Shown here in pieces: positions 1 to 12,020 of a DNA stretch of 64,000 nt. The position numbers and the translations under genes are program-made. Source of the DNA: Sarcocystis neurona (Eukaryota; Apicomplexa; Conoidasida; Eucoccidiorida; Sarcocystidae); the NCBI GenBank assembly GCA_000727475.1, contig KL647303.1, positions 214,408 to 278,407 on the forward strand, given 5' to 3'. Under the pieces are notes generated by a model. That model had not been told where the DNA came from and made no database searches. It worked only from the letters and a program-made list of their open reading frames with translations. The number at the start of each line of letters is the position of its first letter. Within the stretch, counting starts at the first letter, position 1.

Positions 1-185
1 NNNNNNNNNNNNNNNNNNNNNNNNNNNNNNNNNNNNNNNNNNNNNNNNNNNNNNNNNNNNNNNNNNNNNNNNNNNNNNNNNNNNNNNNNNNNNNNNNNNN
101 NNNNNNNNNNNNNNNNNNNNNNNNNNNNNNNNNNNNNNNNNNNNNNNNNNNNNNNNNNNNNNNNNNNNNNNNNNNNNNNNNNNNN
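1..185. other. Assembly gap (N run)
   Basis: All bases are N, so the window begins next to or inside a scaffold gap. Nothing can be said of its content. Confidence 0.99.
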
Positions 186-619
186 CCCGCGGGCCGCTTG
201 AGGCTACGGTACATACATGAAGCAAGATAACGGCGAGCAGCTGAGACGCAAACCCAAGAAAGGAAATCTTCACATATAATATACGTGTGTGTATACTTGT
301 GTGGGAGCCGTGCACCAGGAAATGGAACTACCGTATATAACGTTTTTTTTGTGTGTGGGACCTACGTATATGTGTGGAACGCAGTGTACCCACGAAAGGG
401 AACTCTTGTATATAACGTATATACATCTGTATGTTTAGGACGCTGTGTGCGGATCCAGGAGGACGTATATCCACGCATGTAGACAGACACGTCTGTGTGC
501 GGTCAACCTGTGTTCATACGTGTACACGTGTGTCTCCCTGCGTGACGCACATTAGCGGAGCTCTGTCCGGACTCTTGCTTCTGTGGGATGTTGGTCTTTC
601 CACCCTTTGAAAACAGACG

Positions 620-3600
620 ATGATGACGGGTTTCGAATATGAATGGAGCGTGCTGCAATCGCGGCTGCACTGCATGCAGCAGCACCAGGGCTGGTGCGGA
701 CTGCGGCCGGCGCCGTTTTGCTACGGGCGGCGCATTCCCTCGGCTTTTGTGCGGTCGCTGCTGAACAGCGGTGCCTGCCAGAGTGACCTAGAACAGCTGC
801 TGGCCTTCGTAGACGTCCACGAGGAACTGCTTGAGAAGGGAGGCCGCAACATGGAACAGCTGATGGGAGAGGAACTTTTGTAAGCAGCGTGGAAGCAGCA
901 GCAGCTTTGGGAGCGCTGCAGAAGCTGCACGAACATTTATGCGCACCTGTGTGTTCGTGTTGTACCTCATCTTGCGTAGCTGGATGAACGCGAGTAGACA
1001 GTAATGCAGTCCCAGTCGGTTACACTCACAAAGCTGTCCTTGCGTCTTTACCGGTGTGCGTCTTCATGTACGCATCGACGTCCGCTGCTGCAAGCAGCAG
1101 CAGCAGCAGCGCAAACCACCTGTTCACAACCACGCCGTAGCTCGTGAAGACGCAACCAGGTAGCGGAATGGTAGGAGAGTCAAACAAAGAAGACTCTCGG
1201 CGGCGAGCGCCAGTGCTGGGAAAGACAAGCTTGTGTCGTCGGCTTGTCTGTACTTGTGAGCTTCCCGCTCTCTCTTCTTGTGGAGAGTAGTGCCTCTTTG
1301 CGTGTCCACGGGCCTCAATGTCTGCACTTGACGCGCGTCTGCAAAACAGCGCCGTTTACGTGCGGTCACCAACGCACGCGTGTGTCTACGTACCATCAAA
1401 TATATGTGTATTTCTCTGCTCATTGCGTACAGCTGTCTCGGTAAATGGTAGGTGTTTGTCGTGCGTGTTTTTTTCTTCGTTGCAGGGCGAGCTACAACCG
1501 CCAGATTCTGTCTGCGAAGCGCTTCGTCCTGTACATACGCGACTGCTACCCGGACAGCTTCCGCTTCGCCATCTGCAAAATTGCCGCTACTCTCCTTCTA
1601 AATCTCAAGACAAAGGTTCGCACACGTAAAAAAAGCTCCCCCACAAATATATGCCTTTATGCAGTCCTCGACGTTTTGTCTCGTTTCGAGCGAAAGTCGG
1701 GACTTCTCGATCACAAGTGCATCTCACTTCTCTGTGTACCGTACATTTGTGGGTGCGCCTGGAGAAGACGCACTAGATGTAGAGAAGAGAAACCTGCTGT
1801 CTCAACGTAGATGCGTGATTGCTCATCATAAACGGTCTCAAACTTGCACGACACAGAAGGACAGACCAGGGGATAAATCGACTCTCTGTCTCTCTCTCTC
1901 CATGTATATCTGTATGTGTGCATCTCCGGAATGGGATAGCAGACTGGTGAAACACGTGTAAAGAATTTCAGCTCTGCTGCCCTTGCAGCTGCTTTGGTGA
2001 AGGGATGTGGGAAGAACTAAGGCAGGCACAGGACCGGTGTAGTCTTACGCTGGCGTTGCGTTTTCAGCAGCGTAGCTTTCGCGCGGAAAGGCTCATCATG
2101 GCGGACCTGGTGCGCGCTGCGGTGTGCAGTCGCAGGAGCCGCTGCAGAGATGCAGCAGCGAGTGAGAGGTCTGCTGCACGGAAGATGGCTGCTGCGTGTG
2201 CACTCCTGTGCGTGATGCAAGGAAGCTTCGTGAGGCACTGCGTAGAGAAGGGTTGCTCGGGAAAAATGAGATGCCTCATCCCCCGCTCTAGGGGCGGCGC
2301 GCGCGTTCGACAACTGGAATCAGAGATAATATGCGAGAAAGAGAAGCGTGTGTTTGCTCTTCGCGCGCGTTACTGTACATCGCAGTGCACAAGTGTGTAT
2401 GTGAATAGGTGAATCTGCCTGTGTTTGTGCACGTACACCGGTTGTGGAGCTGACTGCGCTACCGAAGCAAACGACCAGTGTGACGTTCTCTGGCAACCGT
2501 CTGAGAATCGAACAGTTCATGCCGTGCCGCGTCGGCAACGCTTGTGTGCGGCTGCTGCGCGTGTGCCAGCGGGTTTAACCTCTCCGACTTTCGTGGCAAT
2601 GTGCTGACGTTCTCGTGCGTGCTACTGGCTGCTTGGTGGAGCAGCGTGTGTAGCGACGGTGCTGTCATTTGTACGCGAGTCTGCGGCTGCGTTGTCTTGT
2701 GTTGTGTGTATGTGTATGTGTGTGTGTGTGTGTATGTCCCCGTGTCTGTGGGCAGCTGGTGAAGGACACTGCACAGAAGGGGCTTGTGTTGGAAGAGGAC
2801 AAGGAGAAGCTTCTCCGTATACTGGACGAGCAGCAGTTTCGTCTGTCTCGCTTCCGACCGTGCTTCATTTTCATTCGTCCGCAGAACTGCGTGCCTGCGA
2901 GCGTGGGGGCGGGTTTCCTTACTTTTGGCACTGAGCGTCTACCGGCGTTTTCTTTGTCAAGCAGCAGACAGACAAGCAGCAGCGACAGCGATAGCAGCAG
3001 GAGCAGCTCTCGGCAGCAGCGGCCGATGGATTCGCACCAGCACTACCACAGCAGCGGTATCCACCCGAAGCGTGAATGGGACTCTGCTCCGCAGCTTCAG
3101 CAGCAGATGGAAGGGCAACAAGGCCACGCTGGCGCTCTTGGTGGAGCGCCGGTTGCTGCTGCCAAAGCAGCCACATGTGGAACCGCTGCTGGTGCAGTTC
3201 GCCCTACTGCAGCGTGTGGTAGTTGCGCAGGTGGGATCAAAGGTGAACTTCGTAGCGTCGTGGGGGGGGATGTCGCAGAGCTCGACTCAAAGGGAGGAAA
3301 GCCAGCGGATAAGTATGCTGTGACCGTTCGTCGGGAACAAGATGGAGCAGCAGGACTGCAGCAGCTCGACAAGTCTGCTGCTGCAGAGGAGTCAGAGAGA
3401 CGAAGTGGTGTGGCAGTGATCAGGATGCCGGAAGAGGAGCACTCAAGTGGACGCAGCAGCACCCAAAACGTACCATCAGCTGGAACCGGCACTCTCGCGC
3501 CGAAGAGAGTCTCCGTTCTGAAACTGATGGATAGCGGCAGACACCGTGCGTTTGCTTCCAGCACAGAGAGGCAGCTGCTGGAGGAGGCCGCCGCAGCTAT

Positions 3601-3739
3601 TGCTGCTGAACAAGAAAGTCACCGGTTGAGCAGCAGAGTCGCCACTGAGCAGACAAGAGCTGACCTTGCAGCGGTTCCATCAGACCCATTGCACGCGTTA
3701 CACGCCGAAGACGAGGATGCAAAGCGACCTATGGTATAG
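620..3739 (+). CDS. Conserved-looking protein of unknown function, 4 exons, about 475 aa
   Basis: I do not recognise the family. The model has exons 620-879, 1486-1615, 2068-2121 and 2756-3739. Donors GTAAGC, GTTCGC and GTGTGC and acceptors TTGCAG, TTTCAG and GGGCAG give phases 2, 0 and 0, so the frame stays open from ATG 620 to TAG 3739. The first ~180 residues are ordinary globular, helix-rich sequence, for example NRQILSAKRFVLYIRDCYP in exon 2 and LVKDTAQKGLVLEEDKEKLL at the start of exon 4. From about residue 215 the protein becomes Ser-, Gln- and Ala-rich low complexity, typical of coccidian proteins, down to an acidic end. A second ATG lies one codon downstream of the first. The third exon is only 54 bp and is the least certain. 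Another frame across 3060-3260 also reads well, so a frame change in the last exon is possible. Confidence 0.55.
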
Positions 3740-6147
3740 TAGCGTAATAGCGTCTGAGTGCGGTGATGAAAAGACGAGCAGCTCTAGGGTGTATCACACC
3801 GAAAGGGGCAAAGGTTGAATTGTGGGTGTGATACTCGTGCACTAGCAGCTCGCCTTGGGCTCCTCACCAAGAAGAGCACGTCATTAGTGCCACGTTTGGG
3901 CGTAGCTAGATGCCACAGGGAGGAGAAGGATTGTGAAAAAACTTCAGCAGCCCCCAGAGCAAAGCAACCTACAACGGTACCCTACACAGCAAACACGCGA
4001 GCAGAGAGGAAGATCAAGAGTACAGGAAGTATTGTTGAATAGATATGTGTGATGTTGGCCTGTCAGCTGGCTGCCGCCAGCCAGTTCACGCCGTCGTGCG
4101 GTTCGTTTTTTCTTTATGCAAATGCGCGTGCGTTGTCGTCTTCGGGCGTGTACTGTTGCGCTGTATATGCCGGGAGCCAACCGTTTTGAACAGACTTCTT
4201 TGCAACCTGGGGAGTCTGTGTTTCCAGCAGCAACAGCATTAGCAGAAACAGCCAGGTGTGTGGTGTAGTGCTATCAGTTAGCGCCCTTCGAATGGAGTAA
4301 AATGTGTACACGCTGTACTTACAGTTGTGAGGCATGCTTTCATAACACAAATGTGCAGATATAACAAGTGTATGTGTACGTATTTCGAAGTTGTCTGTAT
4401 GTGAATTTCTGAAGCGTTTCTCTCTTGTAATATACTTCATGGCTGTGGGTTGCTGACGTCGCTGCCGAAAGCGACGAGCGTAAATTGTTTGCGACACAGT
4501 GTCGGACTCGCGCAGTCGTACGACTTCGCGAAGGATCTGACATGCAGACGCACCAAGCTGAAAGAGCTTCGTATCACCGGTACTACGCGTCACGCAACGA
4601 GTTGCACCTGGACGTGAAGTTTTGCCAACGGTGTGCGGCTGTCCAACGAAAGGCCACAACGTCCCAGCTGAAAACTGTGGACCGCTTACTACAGTCTCCA
4701 GCACTCTGCATTCGGTGCGCGCAAGGACACACATGGAGTTGCAGAAAGTGAATCACTCCACGAGTAAGTGGGACAACCGCCCTGGAGATGCGCGGACACC
4801 TTCAGACAGCTGGCAGTTCGACGGTTCCACCCTAGCCATGTAGCAAAATACACTCTACTCTGGCCCTGTCTTTTCGATCAGCACTCCAGTTCCGCCTGTA
4901 ACAGTCGGACACTTTGTGAATCGTGGGCTACTTCTCATTCACAGTTGCCGAACACGTTCAAAAGACCTACATTCGAAATAATGTCGGTAGACAAAAATGT
5001 GCTCCCACTCTGTAGTACAGGTGGGGAAATCATCCCCTGCGCCTCGGGGCCCGGCGCCTACTCCTACTTGTTGAGCAGTGCGGGGGAAGAAAATATCTTG
5101 GAGTGAGAGCACCGGCTTTACGGACTATACGCACAGCGGCCAGCATTACCAGAGTGTGCACTTACAAGGAAAACTGGGTGGCAAGCCGACGCCGCACGAT
5201 GGTAGCTCTTGATACCATGATGTAGAGCCTTGCTTTTTTGGCATCCTAGTATTTAAGAGGACGGCTGTGAGTCGAGTCCAGGTAAGTAGGTAATACTTGA
5301 CACCAGGAAGTCGGTTAGCTGTGGCTCCCTGAGGTAGCAGGATTTTGTTTTTCATTTGGGAGGCATCTGGTGCAAGCCGCTACAATGTAAGATTCGGGTG
5401 CCTGGTGATACTGCGAGCAAGTCAAACGGGTCGACGGCCCCCTACGGCACTCCTAGTACAGTACTAGGCCACTGCTTCTTCTTCAGTGCCGATGAGGAAC
5501 GACCTCGCCGTACGCACACTTTTACGCGTATTTGAGTCTGCGCATGTGTAGAGGGTTCATAAAGCTGCGAAGATAAGCTGCAAGTGCTCCCCTGTTCTCC
5601 ACTCGCAACACCTGACCAGCAGTTCTCCAGGTGTTCTCGATGCACACTTTCTAAAATTTATGTTTGGATGAGCGCGGCCCTGATATATCCATCAAGGTAT
5701 TTAGCGTGTGCTGCGTTTTGCAACACACTCAAGTCACATCACGTGCACTGATCAACCCAGCGTCGCCGACAAATGTAACGAACCGTGAATAAGTGTCCCG
5801 GGGCAGTATCACCCTGCGGAGGACCGGCTGCAGGAAGAGCACTCCAGCCCTCTGGACATCATTCAACAAACTTTCGCACGGGCGGAATACCGGTACGCGT
5901 GCTGCGTTCTCAATGTGCATGACTGTTCCCTTGTCGCGCAGGCAAGAAAATCTCGCGCACGTACGTGGTTGTAAAGGTATGCATTCATGCGACGATGACA
6001 TGTAGCGTTTTCTGACCTGGAGACGGCAACTAATTCGGTGGCCTTGTGGCGCGATCCCCGTACGCACAAGGATTCTTGACCTGCCCGCCACGTCCAGTAG
6101 TACTCCGATGGCGGCTTTGTCAGTAGGGGGTTGGCAGCGGTTCTTCA
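3740..6147. other. Intergenic, repeat-poor stretch
   Basis: Mixed-composition sequence with none of the (TA)n or CAG tracts seen elsewhere. Open frames up to 206 codons (minus, 4734-4114) and 139 codons (minus, 6148-5729) lack recognisable motifs, good splice partners or compositional bias. I see no supported gene. It probably includes the 3' flanks of the two neighbouring genes, which converge here. Confidence 0.5.
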
Positions 6148-7797
6148 CTAGATCACTGCAGCTGGAGCAGGTATGTCAGCAGTGACAGGAGTGGTGGCCG
6201 CATCAGCCATTAGAGTGGCCACAGCAGCCGTAGCGACCGGTGCCACTGCGACGGCAGGCGCAGCAGCGACAGGAGCTTCTACAGTCGACCTCAACGTAGG
6301 GGCGAGTGTAACAAGGGCACTGGTAGGGACCTGTACAGGTGTGACTTGCTGCACTGCAACTGTTGCAGGCTGCGCTGTAACCGTTGCAGGCTGCACTGCA
6401 ACTGCTACAGGCTGCACTGCAACTGTTGCAGGCTGCACTGCAACTGCGGTAGGCTGCACTGCAACTGCTGTAGGCTGCATTACAACTGCTGTAGGCTGCA
6501 CTGCAACTGCTGCAGGCTGCACTGCGACTGCTACAGGCTGCACTCCAACTGCTACAGGCTGCAGCATCCCCATTGGTGCAGAATTAAGTACTACTTTGTA
6601 GGGACCTACGGCTCGCTGCATTGTCGAAGACCCAACAGCAGCAGGAGGGATAAAAGTGGGACCTCCACCATAGGACGCCGTCCGAGGTCGCAGTCTACGA
6701 TCAGGAAGACTGTCGGCATGTTGTTGTGGCCGAAGAGCATCTGCACCGGCTGAAGCAGTCTGGCTTGTGGCAACCATATGCTGGGAGGCATCCGTAGACT
6801 GCGCAGAACCCTCAGCCTGACTGCTAGAAGGGGGCACACCCTTCCTGGACACGTCCGATGTACTAGCAGCAGCAGAGGCCGTTTCTGCATTGTGCGTATT
6901 CACTTGTCCAGATGCGGCATATGTAGTCTCAAGGTCTGCGCTCTCATCAGCCGCTGGTTCCTGTGTCTTGTTTCGCCTCCCATGCTTTTCAGGCGTTGCA
7001 CCACCAACAAGGCTTAAACCATCGGAAATGGTGCCGCTAGCCTCGTTCTTCGCTTGTTTAGAGTCTTCGGCTTCTGTTACACGCCCGCTTTCTATGACTG
7101 CGTAACTGGGCAGATCAAACTCCTCGCTTATGTCTTGTTCTGCATCGGCACCTGAGACTGTGTCGTCTGGATCTTCTTCTGTTCGTCCTTCATCGAATTC
7201 AGTAGATTCTTGGTCTTGCACATGTTTCGCTGCACTCTGCAGATTTTGCGGTATGCGTGTACGCAGTCGGCGCGTACCGGTTTCTGCACGTTCTGCAATG
7301 TCAAAGAGTGTGGAACTTTTTGCGGATTCGGTCAGATTGGGCGTCTCGGAAGTATCTGAAATTCCAGGACGATCAGAGTTGATATAACCAGGAGCCTGGG
7401 GTTTCTCGTTTCCAACGGCGGGCTGTGCTGTTTGCGACGCACTCGGCTGCCGGGGTGCAAATAGTTTATTGATCCCGCTGATGCCAGGCACCGACGACAG
7501 CAGCACCGAACCAACAGATGAAATTGGACCCCGGTGTGGTACCGTAGCAGACGGTGCCTGGAATACTGCGGAAGGTGCGACTGACGCTGCAGTCACCGTC
7601 GGGAGGCGTTGTGACTGTGCTACAGTTGTAGATGATGAATCCGGCGGGACGACACGACCTGCAGCGGAGAGAGGAGATGAGGACTCGGTGCTCCAAGAAG
7701 CTGAGCTTGCCTCAGCCTCCGGTACATATTGAAGGTCAAAGGCCACCAAGAGGAGGGCACAGCAGCACACGCGAGGCAAGTCCACCAAGGATCTCAT
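6148..7797 (-). CDS. Secreted protein with ~10 tandem 7-residue repeats (549 aa)
   Basis: A single uninterrupted frame runs from ATG at 7797 to TAG at 6150-6148. The N-terminus is a good signal peptide: MRSLVD, then a Cys/Ala/Leu/Val-rich hydrophobic core, then a small-residue region (EAEASS) suited to cleavage near residue 30. No later membrane segment is visible, so export or storage in a secretory organelle is inferred. The middle is Ser/Thr/Glu/Gln-rich and acidic, probably disordered. Residues ~405-480 are about ten 7-residue repeats of the type VAVQP[AT][AVT], followed by an Ala/Val/Pro/Thr-rich tail. No family is recognised. The sequence suits a surface or secreted coccidian antigen, but that is inference. 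No intron is needed, unlike the other genes here. Confidence 0.7.
   Translation of the reverse strand: MRSLVDLPRVCCCALLLVAFDLQYVPEAEASSASWSTESSSPLSAAGRVVPPDSSSTTVAQSQRLPTVTAASVAPSAVFQAPSATVPHRGPISSVGSVLLSSVPGISGINKLFAPRQPSASQTAQPAVGNEKPQAPGYINSDRPGISDTSETPNLTESAKSSTLFDIAERAETGTRRLRTRIPQNLQSAAKHVQDQESTEFDEGRTEEDPDDTVSGADAEQDISEEFDLPSYAVIESGRVTEAEDSKQAKNEASGTISDGLSLVGGATPEKHGRRNKTQEPAADESADLETTYAASGQVNTHNAETASAAASTSDVSRKGVPPSSSQAEGSAQSTDASQHMVATSQTASAGADALRPQQHADSLPDRRLRPRTASYGGGPTFIPPAAVGSSTMQRAVGPYKVVLNSAPMGMLQPVAVGVQPVAVAVQPAAVAVQPTAVVMQPTAVAVQPTAVAVQPATVAVQPVAVAVQPATVTAQPATVAVQQVTPVQVPTSALVTLAPTLRSTVEAPVAAAPAVAVAPVATAAVATLMADAATTPVTADIPAPAAVI
6352..6573 (-). repeat. 21-bp minisatellite encoding the QPxAVAV heptads
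   Basis: About ten head-to-tail copies of a 21-bp unit, plus-strand form close to GGCTGCACTGCAACTGCTGTA. Copies differ at a few sites, mostly giving conservative changes among Ala, Thr and Val. The unit is a multiple of three, so copy-number change would keep the frame. Confidence 0.9.
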
Positions 7798-10549
7798 GGT
7801 GTTGAGATGAAACAGCTGCGGAAAGGGATGGGAATACGTGCACGACCACGTTGGATGCTTACAGGTTTCGCAGTGAAGATTTCACACAAGTCTGGCGGGG
7901 GCAAGCTTTTTCGTCTCCCTCCCTAGTAATCAAGTCAATTCTGTCTTCCGTGATCTGGTAGTGTTTGGAAACTCTAGTAGAATAGATCCTTCTTTATCGG
8001 GTTCCCTGGTTAGCTATTTACCACAAACTTAGGTGGTACGCTCTGACCAACGCTTTCGCCACCAGTCTTTTGAACAACCTGCCGGCAAGCAGGGGATTTC
8101 CACAGTACAAAACACACCAAGGGCACTGTATTATTTGTGCTGCTGAGGTGGGTCAGGAAGGTGTCCAGTACTTCGTATCTCCCAAGGTCAGGCCTTCGCG
8201 CACAGAGGTTATACACCCGCTTGTAACACGTTTTGTCTAGTCTCGCGCACCGTATCGTGCCGCTTTGGGCAAGTAAGACACCGCACCAGCAGATATACAA
8301 CGAGACTGACTGTTGTGATGCTACACACAGGGCCACATGGTCCGACAGAGACAAGGGCCTTTCGTGCGGCAGCCAGTACACCGTCCCTACGACGATAAGA
8401 CCTGTCAATCATCAATCTTTGGACTAGCAGCTTTACCATCAACTTTCGGACTGCTGAGCGGCTCAAACGACTTTTACAAGACATACAGTCCGTATCAATG
8501 GAAACCCACTATGCTTGTCCTGCCCCCATATTCAGCGCAGAGATTGGGTTTTAGTCACCAACAGCGACGACTTCTGCGCGTCGCTAGCTGCTGTCTGCGC
8601 GTGCACACAAACGACGTCTGCTGCTCGAACTAGCGAGCAGGTCTGACAGCCTACACGTTTCATCTACAGTTGGAGACGGAGTCTTTTCTGATCTGTTACC
8701 TACATCTCGAACGGTATAAAGTACGTGATGCATGTCGTCACTCTGGTGCACGTCGTCTTTGGTGAAATGATGTCCGCAGCTTTCAGTATAAGGTGAGACG
8801 CCGGATATGTTTTGCCAACAAATTGGTTGTTTTACCCGTTGTGGAAAGGGCTTGGGGGTGGTATTTTGATAGGAGACATGCAGAGGTTGCTTCTGCAAAG
8901 GTGTAACCCGTAGGGCGACGATATAGCTGGCAGCGTTCAAATCCTACAACTCGTCTGGCCTACGTGAGGCAGACTCCTCAATAGAACACTAACGTGCACA
9001 ACGAGTCGTTCGCGGCCGTTGTTCAAGTAGTGGGACTCGTCGCTCTTCAGCGAAAGCTAAAACGACGCAGGAGTACACTGTAACTTTCACGGCTGTTGGT
9101 GGTTAGCAGCAAGTTGAGACGAGTGCTTAGAAAGTCGACTTGCACTTGTCCTCAGTATCTTGTTGCGCTCATTACCAGCATCACAGTCGTATACCGGGCG
9201 TGCGTACCACACCCACTCAACATCAGTGAGCAGAGCGAGCTCCGGTGTGTTCCCTGCTTGCTATGTGTGTTTCTTTTCCGCGAATCAAAGAAAGTGAAAT
9301 TCACAAGCCTATATTATAGGCACGCTTCATGTCGTAAAATGTCGGTAACTTGCGTACACAGTTTTTGTAGTTTATTTGATAACTGTAATTTGAGGAAGGA
9401 TGTGACCACACTGAATAACTGAATACCTGTGGGTGTTGGCAGAGCTGCATGAGTAACGCGTTTGGCCACGAGGTTCTATTGCATCTGCTGTGGCAGCATT
9501 ACTACGACCGTTTCTGTTGTTTTGAGAGGCGAATAAGAGTCTTATGCCGCACGCGTAGCAACGCACTCAGTTGCGGACTGATTTTCTGCTGCGGCTCTTT
9601 CGGGCAGGATCTGGGCTGAGGCCACCAATGCGCTCTTTCACTATCTGATGCACTGCAATCGTTCCGTAGCCTCGCATCTTACTGTGGATGACCTGAACTT
9701 CAATACTTTGCAATAGCTTCAGACGAACGGTAAGATATTTCGAAAGCGCTCCCGTGGTTCGCATGCAGAGAAGTGCACACTGTAAACTTGCCTAGTGCAT
9801 GGTGCACAGCATGTGCACACTTTCGTGCCAGGGTAGCAAAGCAGATGCAGTGTCGATACGTCGTTTACGAATACCGCCTCGTCTACCTCGAGGAACCAGT
9901 ACTGATTTAAACCCATTAGCTGCGCCTAGTTTCAGCCGTTGTACTATGCGTCAGGAGGACGTCGACTGCAACTGCCACCGAAATGGTATAGCTCAGCTCA
10001 ACGTATGGAACTGTTCAAGATCGTGAGCTCCAGAAACTTGATTTTGACAACCTGCAGAGCACAATACGGGAATGTAGAGAGTGTGAGACACTTACTGAGG
10101 CGGGGGCAATCAATTGCTACTATACATGTAGTCATTTCGAAGAGTGCACGAAAAAAAACAATAGAGCTGCGTCTACCTCTTTTGCACACAACTACTGTGT
10201 ACCATTCATTCTACTGCTACTTCAAATACGACACTTCTACTTCTGCTACATGTATTACTCGTGCTACTTACGCACTACCAGCCACCGGTACAATGAACTA
10301 ATTTTACAACAAAAATTACTCCATTTCATTCTTGGAACTAGTATTGCCCGTTGCAGTCAGGCCCTGTTATTCACAAAACAAATTGGTAGCTCACTTAGTT
10401 TGTACCAACGCTCGAACGTGTCCTGTGCAACGTCCTGCAATTAAATGAGAGGGTGTGTTACGGTTCTTTCCTCAGCTAGGTGTAGAGTAATAAACGGAAA
10501 TGCCCACACCGCGGTGTGCTCTCCCTTCCGTTAAATTTATCTCCTTCCA
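7798..10549. other. Repeat-poor intergenic stretch, no supported gene
   Basis: This holds the upstream region of the secreted repeat protein and about 2.5 kb of unremarkable sequence. The longest open frames (minus 8940-8584, minus 8408-8010, plus 9096-9422) lack recognisable motifs. No RNA gene or repeat family was seen. Confidence 0.5.
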
Positions 10550-10550
10550 G

Positions 10551-12020
10551 CTCACGGCGTCCCAAGAGAGCAGAAAGAAGGCGAGTTGATCTCAAGAGCG
10601 GTCACTAGTGACGAAATACAGAAGCACATCTCTCAACAGTGGCTCGTTCTCTTCTATCCGGAGGTGAGTACACAGGAATCAAAACGCAAATGTAGTTGAA
10701 CTCTCTGAAGTCCATTCGTTATCGTGCTGTGCACCACAGTTAAGAGCACTTCGTCTCCTTTCGGGTCCCCGGCTTCGTATCGGCTCAGTGAATGTAGCGA
10801 GTGGTCTGACAAAAAACAACGACACCATTATCGTGCTCAGCCGACTGCCTATACTCAGTGTTTTTTTGGATTGCTTCTCGACACCCGTGACACACACATT
10901 GGCGACGCAAGATCAGTAGCACTTATCCTTGAGGTTCGCTCTCGACACCTTCAGCACCTGGGATCATCGGCAAAAACTTTTTGATGGACATATATTAGCG
11001 TCGTGGAATTCGATCTCATCCTAGAGCACAACCGAAAACGCAAAGAACAGAATCGTCTTCCTGGACTCACACACCTGTGCATACATACACCTCCGCATAT
11101 ACGTGCATACACAACTCGCTTCAGATGCAAAGTGTCGCCCATCCAATCCAAACTCGCTAACTTATACAGGCTAGAATCAGACATCATACGACGAAATAAG
11201 GCGAAGGCAGGTAGCAACAGCAGTGAATGCCCTGCTACGGGGGCAGCCTACGAATACCGTCAACACGTGCCCGAAGTCTTGCCGCATGTAGGTAAGACGT
11301 CGTACTGCAAAAAATATCCAGCACAGCTGCTGCTATCGAATGGCGCTACCACTCATTGAAAGGAGCTGGTATTACATACCTCTCATTGTAAGTAGAGTTG
11401 TGCGTGTTGTCACTTTCTATTTTTTCCGCACATGCATCCACGTCAGTGTGACTCTAATCCACCTTTAGATCTGAAAAAACACACGTGACAGATAAGGTGC
11501 CACTCTGCACAAAGACATACGTCCTTCCTCTTGGTGAAAATCTCGTCAGAGAAAAGTGCACCTTCGCGTGTGTCCCAAACGAGGTATTTTCGTCTTCCAC
11601 CTTCTGCAGGTCCTGCGCTCCTCAGCTTGTACTCCGTCTGTGCGGCGCCTGATCGTATGAGTATCCTCTTAGCGGTACAACGACAGAGCGTCCATGTGCA
11701 TTGAGCTTCGCTCGGCCTTAAAGTGGTCTCTGGTGTCACAGCTTACTCAACACGCGTACGTGCGTTCCATAAGCAAAACTGAAGGCTCCAAGATTCTCCC
11801 GTGCCAATTACTGAACTGCTGCTAAACATGCTGTCGGAATCTGGAGACTTGGATGGCTTCCAGTAGTCGCTACCCTAGCACGGCAGCGGGGAATCGTTCT
11901 CAAGAAAACACATACGTCTGGTCCGTAAGTGTTGAATTATGGCTAGGCGTGTGTGCTGAGGTGTTGCAGGCCATCACCAACGAGGGTGGGCCGACGCAGC
12001 TAGTCCGAGTTACCGCATGA
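10551..12020 (+). CDS. Possible C-terminal exons of an unrecognised gene
   Basis: Two segments look like real exons. 10551-10663 follows a polypyrimidine tract and acceptor CTCCTTCCAG, has 37 clean codons (it includes EIQKHISQQWLVLFYPE) and ends at donor GTGAGT in phase 0. 11970-12020 follows acceptor GTGTTGCAG, continues in phase 0 (ITNEGGPTQLVRVTA) and ends at TGA. The first exon enters in phase 1, so at least one upstream exon would be needed, and I could not find it. Frame 11003-11359 lies inside the proposed intron and could be a further exon. No family is recognised; this could be a gene fragment. Confidence 0.3.

Noticed and set aside
9975..10030. tRNA-like words TATAGCTCAG and GTTCAAGAT
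   Set aside because: Too close together for a tRNA, and no cloverleaf pairing.
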